Shown here: positions 28,086-37,253 of the stretch, one piece after another
Layout of the letters: the number at the start of each line of letters is the position of its first letter
Position numbering within the stretch: the stretch's first letter is position 1
Source: Aliidiomarina maris
GTDB lineage: Bacteria > Pseudomonadota > Gammaproteobacteria > Enterobacterales > Alteromonadaceae
Direction: 5' to 3'
Length of the DNA stretch: 64,000 bases
Assembly (NCBI RefSeq): GCF_003987335.1
Contig: NZ_PIPK01000009.1
Span: 60,732 to 124,731, forward strand
The notes under the pieces: generated by a model
What the model was told of the DNA's origin: nothing
The model's database searches: none
What the model saw: the letters and a program-made list of their open reading frames with translations, nothing else
Program-made: the position numbers and the translations under genes

Positions 28086-28358
28086 ATGAACTACTTACTT
28101 GCACTGGTGTGCCCCCCAGTCAGTGTTTTTCTAAGTGGCGGCCGTCTACAGGTCGCCCTAAGTGCGGTGCTATTTGTATTGGCGATTGTAGCGCTGTATA
28201 GCGCGAATACAGGCGCCTTCATGGGTGGCTACGCTGCGGGGCCAGTCCTATACGTACTTGCGATTATTCACGCCTTTGTGCTGGCGCACCGCTTCTATCA
28301 ACGCCAACAAGGCGAGCGCCACCCGCACCGTGGCACAAAAACCCAATCCAAATTGTAA
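28086..28358 (+). CDS. Small membrane protein with Pmp3-like N-terminus
   Basis: Ninety-residue protein with two or three hydrophobic stretches: LLALVCPPVSVFLSGG at the N-terminus, then helices at about 24-41 and 48-68, followed by a basic His/Arg/Lys-rich tail. The N-terminal CPP-containing helix recalls the Pmp3/YqaE proteolipids, which modulate membrane potential, but the rest is not a clear match. A TAAGAGG ribosome binding site precedes the ATG closely. It stands alone between the SDR and the RND operon. Function unknown. Confidence 0.65.
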   Translation: MNYLLALVCPPVSVFLSGGRLQVALSAVLFVLAIVALYSANTGAFMGGYAAGPVLYVLAIIHAFVLAHRFYQRQQGERHPHRGTKTQSKL

Positions 28359-28435
28359 AGACGAGGTAAAATCAACGGCTTTAATCGCACGCGAGCAGTA
28401 AACTGTCGCAGTATCAGATTTGCTAAGGAAGCAAT

Positions 28436-29569
28436 ATGCAACCCATTCAAGTAGTTAAACTCAGCCTTGTGCTGCCGTTTTTATTGTTCCTCAACGCATG
28501 TAGCGACACCAATGCCGCGCCTCAAGAAGGCGGTGTTAATTTACCTCGTGTGCTGGTAGTCACTGCAGAAAGCGAAAACTTGCGTTTAGAACGTTCTTTC
28601 CCAGGTAATACCCAAGGCTCGATGGTCGCTGAAGTGCGCTCGCGGGTGGAAGGTGTGCTCGAATCACGTAACTTCGAAGAAGGCCAGTATGTGCAGCAAG
28701 GCCAAGCCATGTTTAGCATTGAAAAGGCGCCTTATGAAGTTGAATTACAGCGTGCACGTTCTGATTTAGCCAGCGCAGAAGCGACATTTAATTCAGCCGA
28801 GCGTGACTGGCAGCGCGTCGAAAACCTATTTTCAGATGGCGCGATTAGCGGTCGCGAACGTGACCAAGCGCAGTCTTCGTTTGAACTTGCTCAAGCCGAA
28901 CTGTTGGCGGCGCAAGCCACCGTACGCGACGCTGAATTACGTTTTAACTATACTGACATTGCCGCACCGATTGATGGCGTTGCAGGCCGTGAGCGAGTGT
29001 CCGTAGGTAACCTGATTAGTGAAGGCGAAATTCTGGCGACGATTACCCGCCTTGATCCGCTGTACATCACTTTTTCAGTCGCCGAGAATGACATCGCGGC
29101 GCGCTATTTGCTGCAAAACACTGCGATTGACGGCAGCCGTGACAACAACCCAACAGCTCGTTTGGTGCTACAAGACGGCACCACCCATCCGATGGAAGGG
29201 TTTATCGACTATGTGAGCCGCGTGATTTCAAGTGCTACGGGTACCATTGAAGCACGAGCGGTGATTCCAAACCCAGACATGGATTTGTTACCCGGTCAGT
29301 TTGTACGTGTGCAATTGCCACGCATTGAGGTGGCTAACGCCATTGCTGTGCCTCAGCGCGCAGTGGTGCAGTCAGGCCGCCGTTCAGTCGTGTATATCGT
29401 GGATGCCAATGACAGTATTCAGGTACGTGAAGTCACCTTAGGTGTGCGTGTTGGCAGCCGCATGCTGATTGAGCAGGGCTTGGCAGCTGGTGATCGTGTG
29501 GTGGTCGAGGGGCTTTCTTTGCTTCGCCCTGGTGCTCGTGTGCGTGCAGAAGAAATGGATAACGAATGA
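28436..29569 (+). CDS. RND efflux periplasmic adaptor (membrane fusion lipoprotein)
   Basis: AcrA/MexE-type adaptor linking an inner-membrane RND pump to an outer-membrane channel. The 377-residue precursor has a lipoprotein signal with lipobox LNAC (Cys22), so it should be anchored to the outer face of the inner membrane. It contains a lipoyl/barrel-sandwich domain (EVRSRVEGVLESRNFEEGQ), a coiled-coil hairpin at about 95-165 rich in Ala/Glu/Arg, and a beta-barrel and membrane-proximal domain ending with VVEGLSLLRPGARV. Its stop overlaps the start of the RND pump (ATGA). No outer-membrane factor is encoded nearby, so a TolC-like protein elsewhere must be used. Confidence 0.93.
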   Translation: MQPIQVVKLSLVLPFLLFLNACSDTNAAPQEGGVNLPRVLVVTAESENLRLERSFPGNTQGSMVAEVRSRVEGVLESRNFEEGQYVQQGQAMFSIEKAPYEVELQRARSDLASAEATFNSAERDWQRVENLFSDGAISGRERDQAQSSFELAQAELLAAQATVRDAELRFNYTDIAAPIDGVAGRERVSVGNLISEGEILATITRLDPLYITFSVAENDIAARYLLQNTAIDGSRDNNPTARLVLQDGTTHPMEGFIDYVSRVISSATGTIEARAVIPNPDMDLLPGQFVRVQLPRIEVANAIAVPQRAVVQSGRRSVVYIVDANDSIQVREVTLGVRVGSRMLIEQGLAAGDRVVVEGLSLLRPGARVRAEEMDNE

Positions 29570-32500
29570 TTTCACATGTATTTATCCGACGCCCAGTGAC
29601 GGCGTCGGTGCTTTCGATTTTAATTGTCCTCGCCGGCTTATTGGCCCTTCGTAGTTTACCTATTCAACAATACCCGCAAATTGTACCGCCACAGGTTGTG
29701 GCCAGCGCGACGTATTCCGGAGCCACTGCACAAACCGCATCAGACACCGTGGCAGCGCCGCTTGAGCTGTACATCAACGGCGTCGATAACATGCTGTATA
29801 TGACCTCTTCTGCGGACGACAGTGGTGCCGTCAGTATTCGCGTAGTGTTTGAGGTTGGCACTGACATCGACCAAGCTGCTATTGATGTAGACTCAGCTGT
29901 GCAACGTGCAATGTCGCGCCTGCCCGAAGAAGTTCAGCGCGCGGGCGTGAGAATTAATAAAGAATCAGCGGCGATTTTAAAAATTGTCGCGATTACTTCA
30001 CCCGACGGTAGCCGTGATTCGCTGTACCTCAATAACTATGCAACGCTAACGGTTCAGGACGAATTGAGCCGTATCAATGGCGTGGCTTCAGCCACTTTCT
30101 TCGGCTCCAAAACCTATGCAATGCGCATTTGGTTGCGCCCTGACCAACTGGCGAATTACGGCATGGTGCCAGCGGATGTCAGTTCAGCCATAAACGAGCA
30201 AAACTCGATGTTCTCAGCTGGTCGCTTTGGTGATTCGCCAAACCCTGAAAACCCGCAAGAACTGAGTATTCCAATTGAAACCGAAGGGCGTTTCTCATCG
30301 CCTGAGCAATTTGAAAACATTATTTTACGCGCTAATGCGGACGGCTCTGTGGTGCGTTTGTCGGACGTGGCACGGGTTGAGCTTGGCGCCTCGAACTACA
30401 ACTTCGATGCGATTCAAAATGGCGAAACCGTAGTACCAATCGGCATTACCTTACGCCCAGGTGCCAACGCCCTTGAAGTATCACAAGCGGTCGATGAGGT
30501 GATGGAGCGTATGAGTCGTAACTTCCCATCAGGGGTTGGTTACAACATAGCGTTTGATACCACCGACTTTGTGCAGGTGTCGATTCAGCAGGTGGTGATT
30601 ACGCTTATCCAAGCATTAGTTTTGGTCGTAGCGGTTATTTATCTGTTTTTACAGCGTTTGCGCGCAACCTTGATTCCGTTAATGGCCATCCCAGTGGCGC
30701 TGATTGGTGCATTCGCCGGCATGTTTGTGTTTGGCTTTAGCATTAACCTGCTGACCTTACTGGCGATTGTATTGTCGATAGGTATCGTGGTTGATGACGC
30801 CATTGTCGTGCTTGAAAACGTTGAGCGCCTGATGCGTGAAAAAGGCCTGACGGCGAAGCAAGCGGCGCAAGAGGCGATGACCGAAGTGTCGGGGCCAATC
30901 ATTACCATGGTGCTGGTGTTGGTGTCGGTATTTATTCCGGTCGCGTTTTTAGGTGGCTTAGCTGGTGTCATGTACCAGCAGTTCGCGCTGACCATTGCGG
31001 TGTCGGTTGTCCTCTCGGGGCTCGTTGGCCTTACGCTGTCCCCGGCATTGTGTGCGCAAATTCTGAAGAACGAAGCGGAAACACCGCCCAAATTGCTGCA
31101 AAAGTTTAACCGCTTTTTTGACTATGCCACCCGCAAATACACGGACGGTGTGCGTTTTATGTTGAAGCGTAGCGGCTTAGCATTTGCTATTTTTGGGGTG
31201 TTGTCACTACTTGCCTACACGATTTTCTCACAATTGCCCGGCGGCTTAGTGCCAGACGAAGACCAAGGTTATATTTTGGTCTCGCATCAGTTGTCCGAAG
31301 GTGCGTCGTTGGAGCGGACCACTGAGTTCTCGATTGAATGGAACGAGATACTGCGCAATGAAGACATTGTCGAAAGTGCGCTTACCTTCATTGGCTATGA
31401 CATGGTGAATGGCAATACACGTGCGAACGTCGGTGCCAGCTTCTTAACCTTAAAGTCGTGGGATGACCGTAACCTGCGCCGTGAAAGCTCGCAGCAGTTC
31501 GCCCAGCATATTAACCAGATTGGTGAGGACTACCCGCAAGCAATCGTGAGTGCGTTCAACCCACCACCGATTTCCGGTATCTCTACCACGGGCGGTATTG
31601 AGGCGTATTTGGTGGTCACTATGGAAGGCGACACCGAAGAGCTGATTAACCAAGTCGAGCGCTTAAGCAATTCGGCGAACCTACGCCCTGAACTGCAAGG
31701 TGTGCGAACCACACTGAATGCCGATGTTCCACGTTATCGCACCATCATCGACCGCGAGCGAGCAAAGTCGATGGGCGTCAACTTAAATGACGTTTTTAGC
31801 GCGATGAACCGCGTGTTTGGTCGCTCTTACGTGAATGACTTTAACTACTTAGGGCGCGCTTGGCGGGTCTACATGAGTGGTGAGTCAAGCTACCGTGCCG
31901 GGCCGGAAGACTTAGCCACCACCTTTGTGCGCTCAAACGACGGTGACATGGTGCCGCTGAACAGTATAGTGCGCTTAGAGCGCACTACAGGGCCAGACAC
32001 CGTACACCGTTACAACAACCGCCCAGCGGCGCGTATCATTGGTGAACCGGCACCTGGCTACAGTACCGGTCAAGCCATTGCCGCGATGGAAGAAGTGGCG
32101 AACAATTTATTTGACCCGCAGTCAGGCTATCAATTGTTCTGGACCGGCGCTTCGCAGCAAGAGCAAGCCAGCGGTGGTGCAGGCGGCGCGGCATTTATGT
32201 TCGGTATCTTGATTGTATTTTTGCTATTGGCAGCGCAATACGAACGTTGGACGTTGCCGTTAGTGGTACTTACTGCGATTCCGTTCGCCGCCTTCGGTGC
32301 AGTGCTCGCGGTATGGATGGCGGGTATGCAGAACAATATCTACTTCCAGGTAGGTATGTTGGTGCTTATCGGCCTAGCGGCGAAAAACGCGATTTTGATC
32401 ACGGAATTCGCGGTGCTGAACCGTGAGCGCGGTATGAGCGTGCGCGAAGCGGCGCTGGAAGCTTGCCGTCAGCGTTTCCGACCAATCTTAATGACGTCGC

Positions 32501-32694
32501 TGGCCTTTATTTTGGGCTCAGTACCCCTGGCGATAAGTTCGGGTGCTGGTGCTGCAGCCCGCAACGCGGTCGGCGTCACTGTAGTCGGCGGTATGTTAGT
32601 CGCGACCTTCGTTTCGATATTCTTTATTCCGGTGTTCTACCAGTTTATTGAACGCAAGTTTGGCCGCAAGCCAACTAAAGGGCATAACATATAG
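29566..32694 (+). CDS. RND multidrug efflux transporter, AcrB/MexF (HAE1) type
   Basis: Proton-driven inner-membrane efflux pump of 1042 residues. The predicted layout is the usual 12 transmembrane helices with two large periplasmic loops, helix 1 following the N-terminal MISHVFIRRPVTASV. The proton-relay aspartates are in the fourth helix, IGIVVDDAIVVLENVERL, and the matching Lys is in the GLAAKNAILITEFA segment of helix ten. Sequence and length fit the HAE1 drug-efflux group, not the metal (CusA) group, which has a different helix-four motif. Substrates cannot be predicted. No local regulator is encoded, and a hairpin follows the gene. Confidence 0.95.
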   Translation: MISHVFIRRPVTASVLSILIVLAGLLALRSLPIQQYPQIVPPQVVASATYSGATAQTASDTVAAPLELYINGVDNMLYMTSSADDSGAVSIRVVFEVGTDIDQAAIDVDSAVQRAMSRLPEEVQRAGVRINKESAAILKIVAITSPDGSRDSLYLNNYATLTVQDELSRINGVASATFFGSKTYAMRIWLRPDQLANYGMVPADVSSAINEQNSMFSAGRFGDSPNPENPQELSIPIETEGRFSSPEQFENIILRANADGSVVRLSDVARVELGASNYNFDAIQNGETVVPIGITLRPGANALEVSQAVDEVMERMSRNFPSGVGYNIAFDTTDFVQVSIQQVVITLIQALVLVVAVIYLFLQRLRATLIPLMAIPVALIGAFAGMFVFGFSINLLTLLAIVLSIGIVVDDAIVVLENVERLMREKGLTAKQAAQEAMTEVSGPIITMVLVLVSVFIPVAFLGGLAGVMYQQFALTIAVSVVLSGLVGLTLSPALCAQILKNEAETPPKLLQKFNRFFDYATRKYTDGVRFMLKRSGLAFAIFGVLSLLAYTIFSQLPGGLVPDEDQGYILVSHQLSEGASLERTTEFSIEWNEILRNEDIVESALTFIGYDMVNGNTRANVGASFLTLKSWDDRNLRRESSQQFAQHINQIGEDYPQAIVSAFNPPPISGISTTGGIEAYLVVTMEGDTEELINQVERLSNSANLRPELQGVRTTLNADVPRYRTIIDRERAKSMGVNLNDVFSAMNRVFGRSYVNDFNYLGRAWRVYMSGESSYRAGPEDLATTFVRSNDGDMVPLNSIVRLERTTGPDTVHRYNNRPAARIIGEPAPGYSTGQAIAAMEEVANNLFDPQSGYQLFWTGASQQEQASGGAGGAAFMFGILIVFLLLAAQYERWTLPLVVLTAIPFAAFGAVLAVWMAGMQNNIYFQVGMLVLIGLAAKNAILITEFAVLNRERGMSVREAALEACRQRFRPILMTSLAFILGSVPLAISSGAGAAARNAVGVTVVGGMLVATFVSIFFIPVFYQFIERKFGRKPTKGHNI

Positions 32695-32726
32695 CAATAA
32701 TTTGCCACGACGACTGGAAACTAAGT

Positions 32727-32790
32727 AAGCCAGGTGTCATCTTTATCTGCACGCGAACAAACTGCGTAGGAATAAGATGCCCTGGCTTTT
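32727..32790 (+). terminator. Long stem-loop after the RND operon
   Basis: AAGCCAGG pairs with CCTGGCTT across about 46 bases, with an additional inner pairing CATCTT/AAGATG, followed by TTG. The T run is short, so it may be a weak terminator or a 3' stability element. Confidence 0.5.
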
Positions 32791-32817
32791 GTATAACTGG
32801 TTTTGATGAGGTGATGT

Positions 32818-33078
32818 ATGAAAAATGAATTGAACATTCGTGAAATTCTGAATATTTTCGAAAAAATCAGTGACCATGGAGAATCGAAAGACGGCCGCCA
32901 TGTGCTTGAGGGGATCACCGCGTTTACCGATCACGATGGCTACACAGTGTATATGGAAGGCCATAATACCAAGCTGCAAACTGGGTTTCATAATACCTAT
33001 CGGCTTGACTATGACAGCCAACGCGATGCTGAACAATTTATGAAAAAGCTGAAATTTATCGATAAAGAGTACGATTAA
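32818..33078 (+). CDS. Small conserved protein resembling DUF3081
   Basis: Eighty-six-residue soluble acidic/basic protein. The pattern of an N-terminal helix (NIREILNIFEKISDHG), an internal beta region with DHDGYTVYMEGHN and a FHNTYRLDYDS block resembles small DUF3081 proteins of marine Gammaproteobacteria, from memory. No catalytic or binding motif is visible. GAGGTGATGT precedes the ATG and codon use is like the neighbours. Function unknown. Confidence 0.65.
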   Translation: MKNELNIREILNIFEKISDHGESKDGRHVLEGITAFTDHDGYTVYMEGHNTKLQTGFHNTYRLDYDSQRDAEQFMKKLKFIDKEYD

Positions 33079-33144
33079 GCTAACACGTGTACGCTAAAAG
33101 TTGTTAAGCTTGTCTGACCACTCGCAAGGCTTAATGAGGCAACT

Positions 33145-33792
33145 ATGGGTTCTGCAAAATATTCACTCGGCGAAGAGATAGCCAATTCTGTGTCGCACGG
33201 CATTGGCGCGCTACTGAGCATGGTTGGGCTAGGCTTCCTAATTTGGCTATCGGTGCAATATGGCGACGTCTGGCATGTGGTCAGTACCGCAATATACGGC
33301 ACCTCGTTGGTGCTTTTATACAGCGCTTCTACGCTATACCACGCAATCCCTCACCCTAAAGCCAAGCGCGTATTTCAACTGCTCGACCATTCAATGATAT
33401 TCGTGCTGATTGCTGGTACCTACACGCCATTTGCCCTGGTGTCACTGCGTGGGCCTTGGGGCTGGACCTTGTTCGGAGTTGTTTGGGGCATCGCGATCGC
33501 GGGCATTATCTTAGAAACCGTCAAAAAAGAACGCATTAAATGGCTGTCACTCAGCCTTTACTTAGGCCTTGGCTGGATGGCGATAGTCGTCATTAAACCG
33601 ATGATCGACTCAGTGCCAAGCGTCGGCTTATTGTTCTTGTTGGCGGGTGGTTTAAGTTATTCGCTTGGGGTCGTATTCTACGTACGCAAGCAAATGCTGT
33701 ATCACCACGCTATATGGCACATGTTTGTGATGGCCGGTAGCGCATTGCACTTTTGCGCCGTGTTATTTGGCGTCGTCCTCGCCGACGCCTAA
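33145..33792 (+). CDS. trhA: Hemolysin III / PAQR family membrane protein
   Basis: Seven-helix inner-membrane protein of the hemolysin III (YqfA/TrhA) family, 215 residues. Conserved residues that define the family are visible: SVSHGIGA near the N-terminus, STLYHA, LDHSMIFVLIAGTYTPF and HHAIWHMFVMAGSALHF with the His/Asp set expected to bind zinc. In E. coli the homologue TrhA affects membrane lipid and energy homeostasis; true haemolysis is doubtful. It converges on the XRE gene 12 bases downstream. Confidence 0.9.
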   Translation: MGSAKYSLGEEIANSVSHGIGALLSMVGLGFLIWLSVQYGDVWHVVSTAIYGTSLVLLYSASTLYHAIPHPKAKRVFQLLDHSMIFVLIAGTYTPFALVSLRGPWGWTLFGVVWGIAIAGIILETVKKERIKWLSLSLYLGLGWMAIVVIKPMIDSVPSVGLLFLLAGGLSYSLGVVFYVRKQMLYHHAIWHMFVMAGSALHFCAVLFGVVLADA

Positions 33793-33803
33793 TCTTCAAA
33801 GGT

Positions 33804-34016
33804 CTATTGAGGGTCTGCTTCGTAGACCAGAATGTCACCTGGTTGGCAGTGAAGCGCTGCGCAAACTGCCTCCAGGGTGCTAAATCGAATCGCTTTCACC
33901 TTACCATTCTTGAGCAGCGATAAGTTAGTCATCGAAACACCCACGCGCTCTGACAGCTCTTTCAGCGACATCTTGTTCTTAGCTAGCTCAATATCTAAAT
34001 TGATGCGAATACCCAT
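33804..34016 (-). CDS. Small XRE-family regulator, YozG type
   Basis: DNA-binding protein of about 70 residues consisting only of a helix-turn-helix domain (LAKNKMSLKELSERVGVSMT NLSLLKNGK) and a short tail rich in acidic residues. It resembles the YozG-like regulators that accompany DUF2975-type membrane proteins. The ATG at 34016 sits eight bases after AGAGG; an alternative in-frame ATG six bases upstream overlaps that site. It lies 13 bases after the stop of the membrane protein gene upstream, so the two form an operon. It probably controls that operon, but no operator is evident. Confidence 0.82.
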   Translation of the reverse strand: MGIRINLDIELAKNKMSLKELSERVGVSMTNLSLLKNGKVKAIRFSTLEAVCAALHCQPGDILVYEADPQ

Positions 34017-34029
34017 CTGCATCACCTCT

Positions 34030-34635
34030 TTATACAACGTCAATATGATCTGGATTGCGCATAAAATGCAGTGCAAGCACCAGCATCAGTGCCGGAAACA
34101 GTAGCACATTCAGCGGCGCGAAAATCACGGTGATTTGTAGTAAACAGGCAATCAATAGCCCAATTGAGAAGACTTTCAGTGTAGTTGGCAGGTCGCTAAA
34201 ACGCAGGAACAAGCTGACCGCCAGAATCGACCCCAGCACAGCATATAAGAACAGTATAATCAGACTAAATACCACGAGAGCACTGGCTAATGTCGCTAGG
34301 CTCGAGGTCACGATACCGAGTGCATAGGCGACGTCGGCGAGCACGCTGGCATGGAAGATAACCACCATCATAGCCATTAATGACAGCAAAATGGCAGGGG
34401 TGGTGCCGTTTAAACGCTGTTTAAACTCTCGTGCTAAGAACAGATATACCGCGACCTCCAACGCACCGAGCACTACGAAGAGTAGGTCCCACACGTCTAA
34501 CGTGGATACGTCAGCAATCAGCATTGCCTCGAACGAACCTTCTAAGCTCCAGGCAAAGGATAACCAGTAAATCGGAAATAGCACCGCTAAGACGACAGCT
34601 GCTGCGGCTGGCCACGCATTGGATTGATTCAACAT
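34030..34635 (-). CDS. Polytopic membrane protein paired with XRE regulator
   Basis: Hydrophobic protein of 201 residues with about five or six transmembrane segments and short loops; basic residues cluster in REFKQRLNG. No enzyme motif is visible. Pairing with a tiny downstream XRE regulator is typical of DUF2975 proteins, though this one is longer than the usual 160 or so residues. Such pairs are common and of unknown function; a role in membrane sensing that modulates the regulator is only a guess. Confidence 0.65.
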   Translation of the reverse strand: MLNQSNAWPAAAAVVLAVLFPIYWLSFAWSLEGSFEAMLIADVSTLDVWDLLFVVLGALEVAVYLFLAREFKQRLNGTTPAILLSLMAMMVVIFHASVLADVAYALGIVTSSLATLASALVVFSLIILFLYAVLGSILAVSLFLRFSDLPTTLKVFSIGLLIACLLQITVIFAPLNVLLFPALMLVLALHFMRNPDHIDVV

Positions 34636-34815
34636 ATAAGCTCCTAAGTCGCTTAGCGGGCAGCTTTGCCAACCAGCGCATTATGATGAGCGGCGCAGGT
34701 GCCCCTCAGATGCTGTATTTATAGCCAAATGAATAATGCTTTGCAATAAATATTTTATGATAAACGTAAATTATTTATTGGTATTCGATCTTTAAGACAG
34801 ATCGAACCGTACACT

Positions 34816-34885
34816 CAGGTACAAGAAAGCAGGTACAAGAAAGCAGGCACAAGAAAGCAGGCACAAGAAAGCAGGCACAAAAAAA
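34816..34885. repeat. Five 14-bp tandem repeats beside the typA terminator
   Basis: Five consecutive copies of CAGG(T/C)ACAAGAAAG: the first two have T at position five, the third and fourth have C, and the fifth has C and also ends in A-rich sequence that merges with the terminator stem. The pattern indicates slippage or unequal exchange next to a hairpin. Confidence 0.95.
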
Positions 34886-34907
34886 CACGCCCGAAGGCGT
34901 GTTTTTT
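34880..34907. terminator. Bidirectional terminator after typA
   Basis: Twelve-base arms AAAAAACACGCC / GGCGTGTTTTTT around a CGAA tetraloop, 33 bases beyond the typA stop on the minus strand. Confidence 0.92.
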
Positions 34908-34940
34908 AAAGCGTCACTAAGACAGCTTCACTGCGACCAA

Positions 34941-36776
34941 TTAACCGCGAGATGCGCGCTTACGGTCGTTTTCAGTCAGTAGCTTCTTACGCACACGGAT
35001 AGAATGTGGCGTGATTTCTACTAACTCGTCATCATCGATGAACTCAAGTGCTTTTTCTAATGACATACGTACTGGTGGGCTTAACACCTGCGCATCGTCG
35101 GTACCTGACGCACGTACGTTGGTCAGCTGCTTACCTTTCAAACAGTTAACCGTTAAGTCGTTAGAACGGTTATGAATACCGATAATCTGACCTTCGTAAA
35201 CTTCGTCACCGTGCGATGCGAACAAGCGACCACGCTCTTGTAAGTTAAACAATGCGTAGGTCAATGCTTTACCCTGAGCGTTTGAAATCAATACGCCGTT
35301 CATACGCTGACCGATGCGGCCACCTTTGTGCGGGCCGTAATGATCAAACGAGTGGTAGGCTAAGCCAGTACCAGAGGTTAAGCTCATAAATTCAGTTTGG
35401 AAACCAATCAAACCACGGCTTGGCACGATAAAGTCGATACGCACACGGCCTTTACCGTCTGGTGACATATCCGTCATTTCGGCTTTACGTAAACCAAGGT
35501 TTTCCATCACCGCGCCTTGGTGCTGGTCTTCGATGTCGATGGTCAGGTTTTCCATCGGCTCCATTTTCACGCCATCTTCTTCTTTCAAGATAACTTCAGG
35601 GCGTGATACCGCTAGCTCGAAACCTTCGCGGCGCATGTTTTCAATTAACACGCCTAAGTGCAATTCACCACGGCCAGACACTTTAAACTTATCTGGGTTG
35701 GCTGTTTCTTCTACACGTAAAGCAACGTTGTGCTTCAATTCTTGTTGCAAGCGCTCAAGAATTTGACGTGAAGTAACGAATTTACCTTCTTTACCAGCAA
35801 ACGGTGACGTGTTGACCTGGAAGGTCATTGTAACGGTCGGCTCGTCTACGCTCAGTGGTGGCAATGCTTGCGCTTCGCCTACTGCACATACGGTGTCAGA
35901 AATCTGAAGTTCGCCTAAACCAGTAATCGCACAGATATCACCAGCGCCTGCGCCGTCGCTTTCGATACGGTCAAGACCTAAGTAACCAAATACTTTACCG
36001 ATTTTACCGTTACGCGTGGTGCCATCGGCACTCACGATAGTCACTTGTTGGTTCACCTTTACGCTGCCACGACGAACACGGCCGATACCGATAACGCCTA
36101 AGTAGCTTGAGTAGTCCAACTGTGAAATTTGCATCTGTAATGGGCCATCAGCATTCGCTTCTGGTGGTGATACTTTTTCAACAATGGCTTCAAACAAAGT
36201 GTTCATGTCTTCGTTTGGTTGCTCTGGGTCTAATGACGCCCAGCCTTGTAGTGCAGACGCGTATACAATTGGGAAGTCCAACTGCTCGTCGGTAGCACCA
36301 AGGTTATCAAACAGATCGAATACTTGGTCAACAACCCAATCAGGGCGTGAGCCTGGGCGGTCAACTTTGTTGATAACAACGATAGGCTTCAAACCGTGGG
36401 CAAATGCCTTCTGAGTTACGAAGCGAGTTTGTGGCATTGGACCGTCTACCGCGTCAACCAACAACAGTACCGAGTCAGCCATTGACAGAACGCGCTCAAC
36501 CTCACCACCGAAGTCAGCGTGACCAGGGGTGTCTAGAATGTTGATGTGGTAGTCCTGCCAGTTAATTGCAGTATTTTTCGCCAGAATGGTAATGCCACGC
36601 TCTTTTTCAAGATCGTTTGAGTCCATTACGCGCTCTTCGAGTTCGCCGCGACTCTCTAAGGTGCCAGACTGCTGAAGCAGTTTATCAACCAAGGTTGTTT
36701 TACCGTGGTCAACGTGAGCAATGATTGCAATATTACGTAACTTACTAATTTCTTTACCGTTTACTAAATCGGTCAT
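34941..36776 (-). CDS. typA: Ribosome-associated GTPase TypA/BipA
   Basis: Translational GTPase of the EF-G/LepA family involved in ribosome assembly at low temperature and stress adaptation. The 611-residue protein (E. coli 607) has G1 [10 protein letters not shown]2 region ERGITI, G3 DTPGHADF and G4 NKVDRPG. Domain II, a domain V-like segment and the family-specific C-terminal domain ending [16 protein letters not shown] follow. It is divergent from glnA across 477 bp, as in E. coli, where typA is likewise adjacent to glnA. Confidence 0.97.
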   Translation of the reverse strand: MTDLVNGKEISKLRNIAIIAHVDHGKTTLVDKLLQQSGTLESRGELEERVMDSNDLEKERGITILAKNTAINWQDYHINILDTPGHADFGGEVERVLSMADSVLLLVDAVDGPMPQTRFVTQKAFAHGLKPIVVINKVDRPGSRPDWVVDQVFDLFDNLGATDEQLDFPIVYASALQGWASLDPEQPNEDMNTLFEAIVEKVSPPEANADGPLQMQISQLDYSSYLGVIGIGRVRRGSVKVNQQVTIVSADGTTRNGKIGKVFGYLGLDRIESDGAGAGDICAITGLGELQISDTVCAVGEAQALPPLSVDEPTVTMTFQVNTSPFAGKEGKFVTSRQILERLQQELKHNVALRVEETANPDKFKVSGRGELHLGVLIENMRREGFELAVSRPEVILKEEDGVKMEPMENLTIDIEDQHQGAVMENLGLRKAEMTDMSPDGKGRVRIDFIVPSRGLIGFQTEFMSLTSGTGLAYHSFDHYGPHKGGRIGQRMNGVLISNAQGKALTYALFNLQERGRLFASHGDEVYEGQIIGIHNRSNDLTVNCLKGKQLTNVRASGTDDAQVLSPPVRMSLEKALEFIDDDELVEITPHSIRVRKKLLTENDRKRASRG

Positions 36777-36962
36777 AAAGCACTTCTTAAATTGGGCGCC
36801 AAAGTATGCGCGTTTGCGCGCGCAGGAAATCGACGAACTGGTGAAAAACTGGTCGCAGATTATACAGGTAAGCGCGCCACAACTCTAAATTATTTTGCGT
36901 TTGCTACGAAAATTCATCCGATTGTCACCAATTATTCGCAAATGAGGCTAAACAAGTCGCTA

Positions 36963-36979
36963 TGCACTATTTTGGTGCG
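36963..36979. promoter_or_regulatory. NtrC binding site 1 upstream of glnA
   Basis: TGCACTATTTTGGTGCG matches the NtrC consensus TGCACCA-N3-TGGTGCA at six of seven positions in each half. It is about 138 bp upstream of the predicted transcription start, a normal enhancer distance. Confidence 0.82.
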
Positions 36980-36983
36980 AATA

Positions 36984-37000
36984 TGCGCAGAACTGGTGCA
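36984..37000. promoter_or_regulatory. NtrC binding site 2 upstream of glnA
   Basis: TGCGCAGAACTGGTGCA has a perfect right half and a 4 of 7 left half. Its start is exactly 21 bp from that of site 1, two helical turns, placing both on one DNA face as expected for cooperative binding of NtrC dimers. Confidence 0.7.
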
Positions 37001-37020
37001 AATATGTGCTGGGGAAGCTG

Positions 37021-37048
37021 AGCTTACGTGGTGCGTGTCGCGTAAGCT
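37021..37048. promoter_or_regulatory. Inverted repeat between NtrC boxes and the glnA promoter
   Basis: Perfect 8-bp arms AGCTTACG and CGTAAGCT separated by 12 bases. It lies 20 bp after NtrC box 2 and 27 bp before the -24 element. It may bind another regulator; no known site is recognised. Confidence 0.5.
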
Positions 37049-37074
37049 TTTGAAAATGCTTGAGAATTTAAATG

Positions 37075-37090
37075 TGGTACGCAGTTTGCT
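37075..37090 (+). promoter_or_regulatory. Sigma-54 promoter of glnA
   Basis: TGGTACGCAGTTTGCT fits TGGCAC-N5-TTGCW: the invariant GG and GC doublets are present with the required ten-base spacing, and only the fourth base of the -24 box deviates. The transcription start should be near 37101, leaving a leader of about 150 bases before glnA. Confidence 0.88.
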
Positions 37091-37253
37091 AATTACGTTT
37101 CAGTTGAGTGAATCCAAGTTTTAACCCCCTTGGGCTGCGCAAAATCGCCATTTTTGAGCTATGGTTTAGGACGAGAAAAAACAATAGCTTGGCTGCGTGT
37201 AAGCGAGCGCAAGGTAGACAAATTTTTGATGATAAAGCATCTGGAGGATCGGC

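Larger units (their letters stand above)
34636..34940. other. 305-bp intergenic region between the DUF2975-like gene and typA
   Basis: The left part should hold the promoter of the membrane protein/XRE operon (minus strand) and is AT-rich around 34730-34800. The right part carries five 14-bp tandem repeats and a bidirectional terminator for typA. No open frame or RNA gene was recognised. Confidence 0.7.
36777..37253. other. 477-bp typA-glnA divergent regulatory region
   Basis: Contains, from left to right, the presumed typA promoter, two NtrC-type boxes, an 8-bp inverted repeat with a 12-base spacer, a sigma-54 type promoter and a glnA leader of about 150 bases. No protein-coding gene is supported here, although short frames exist. 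Confidence 0.8.

Noticed and set aside
34816..34885. Possible CRISPR-like array
   Set aside because: Units are 14 bp and contiguous with no spacers, so this is a simple tandem repeat.
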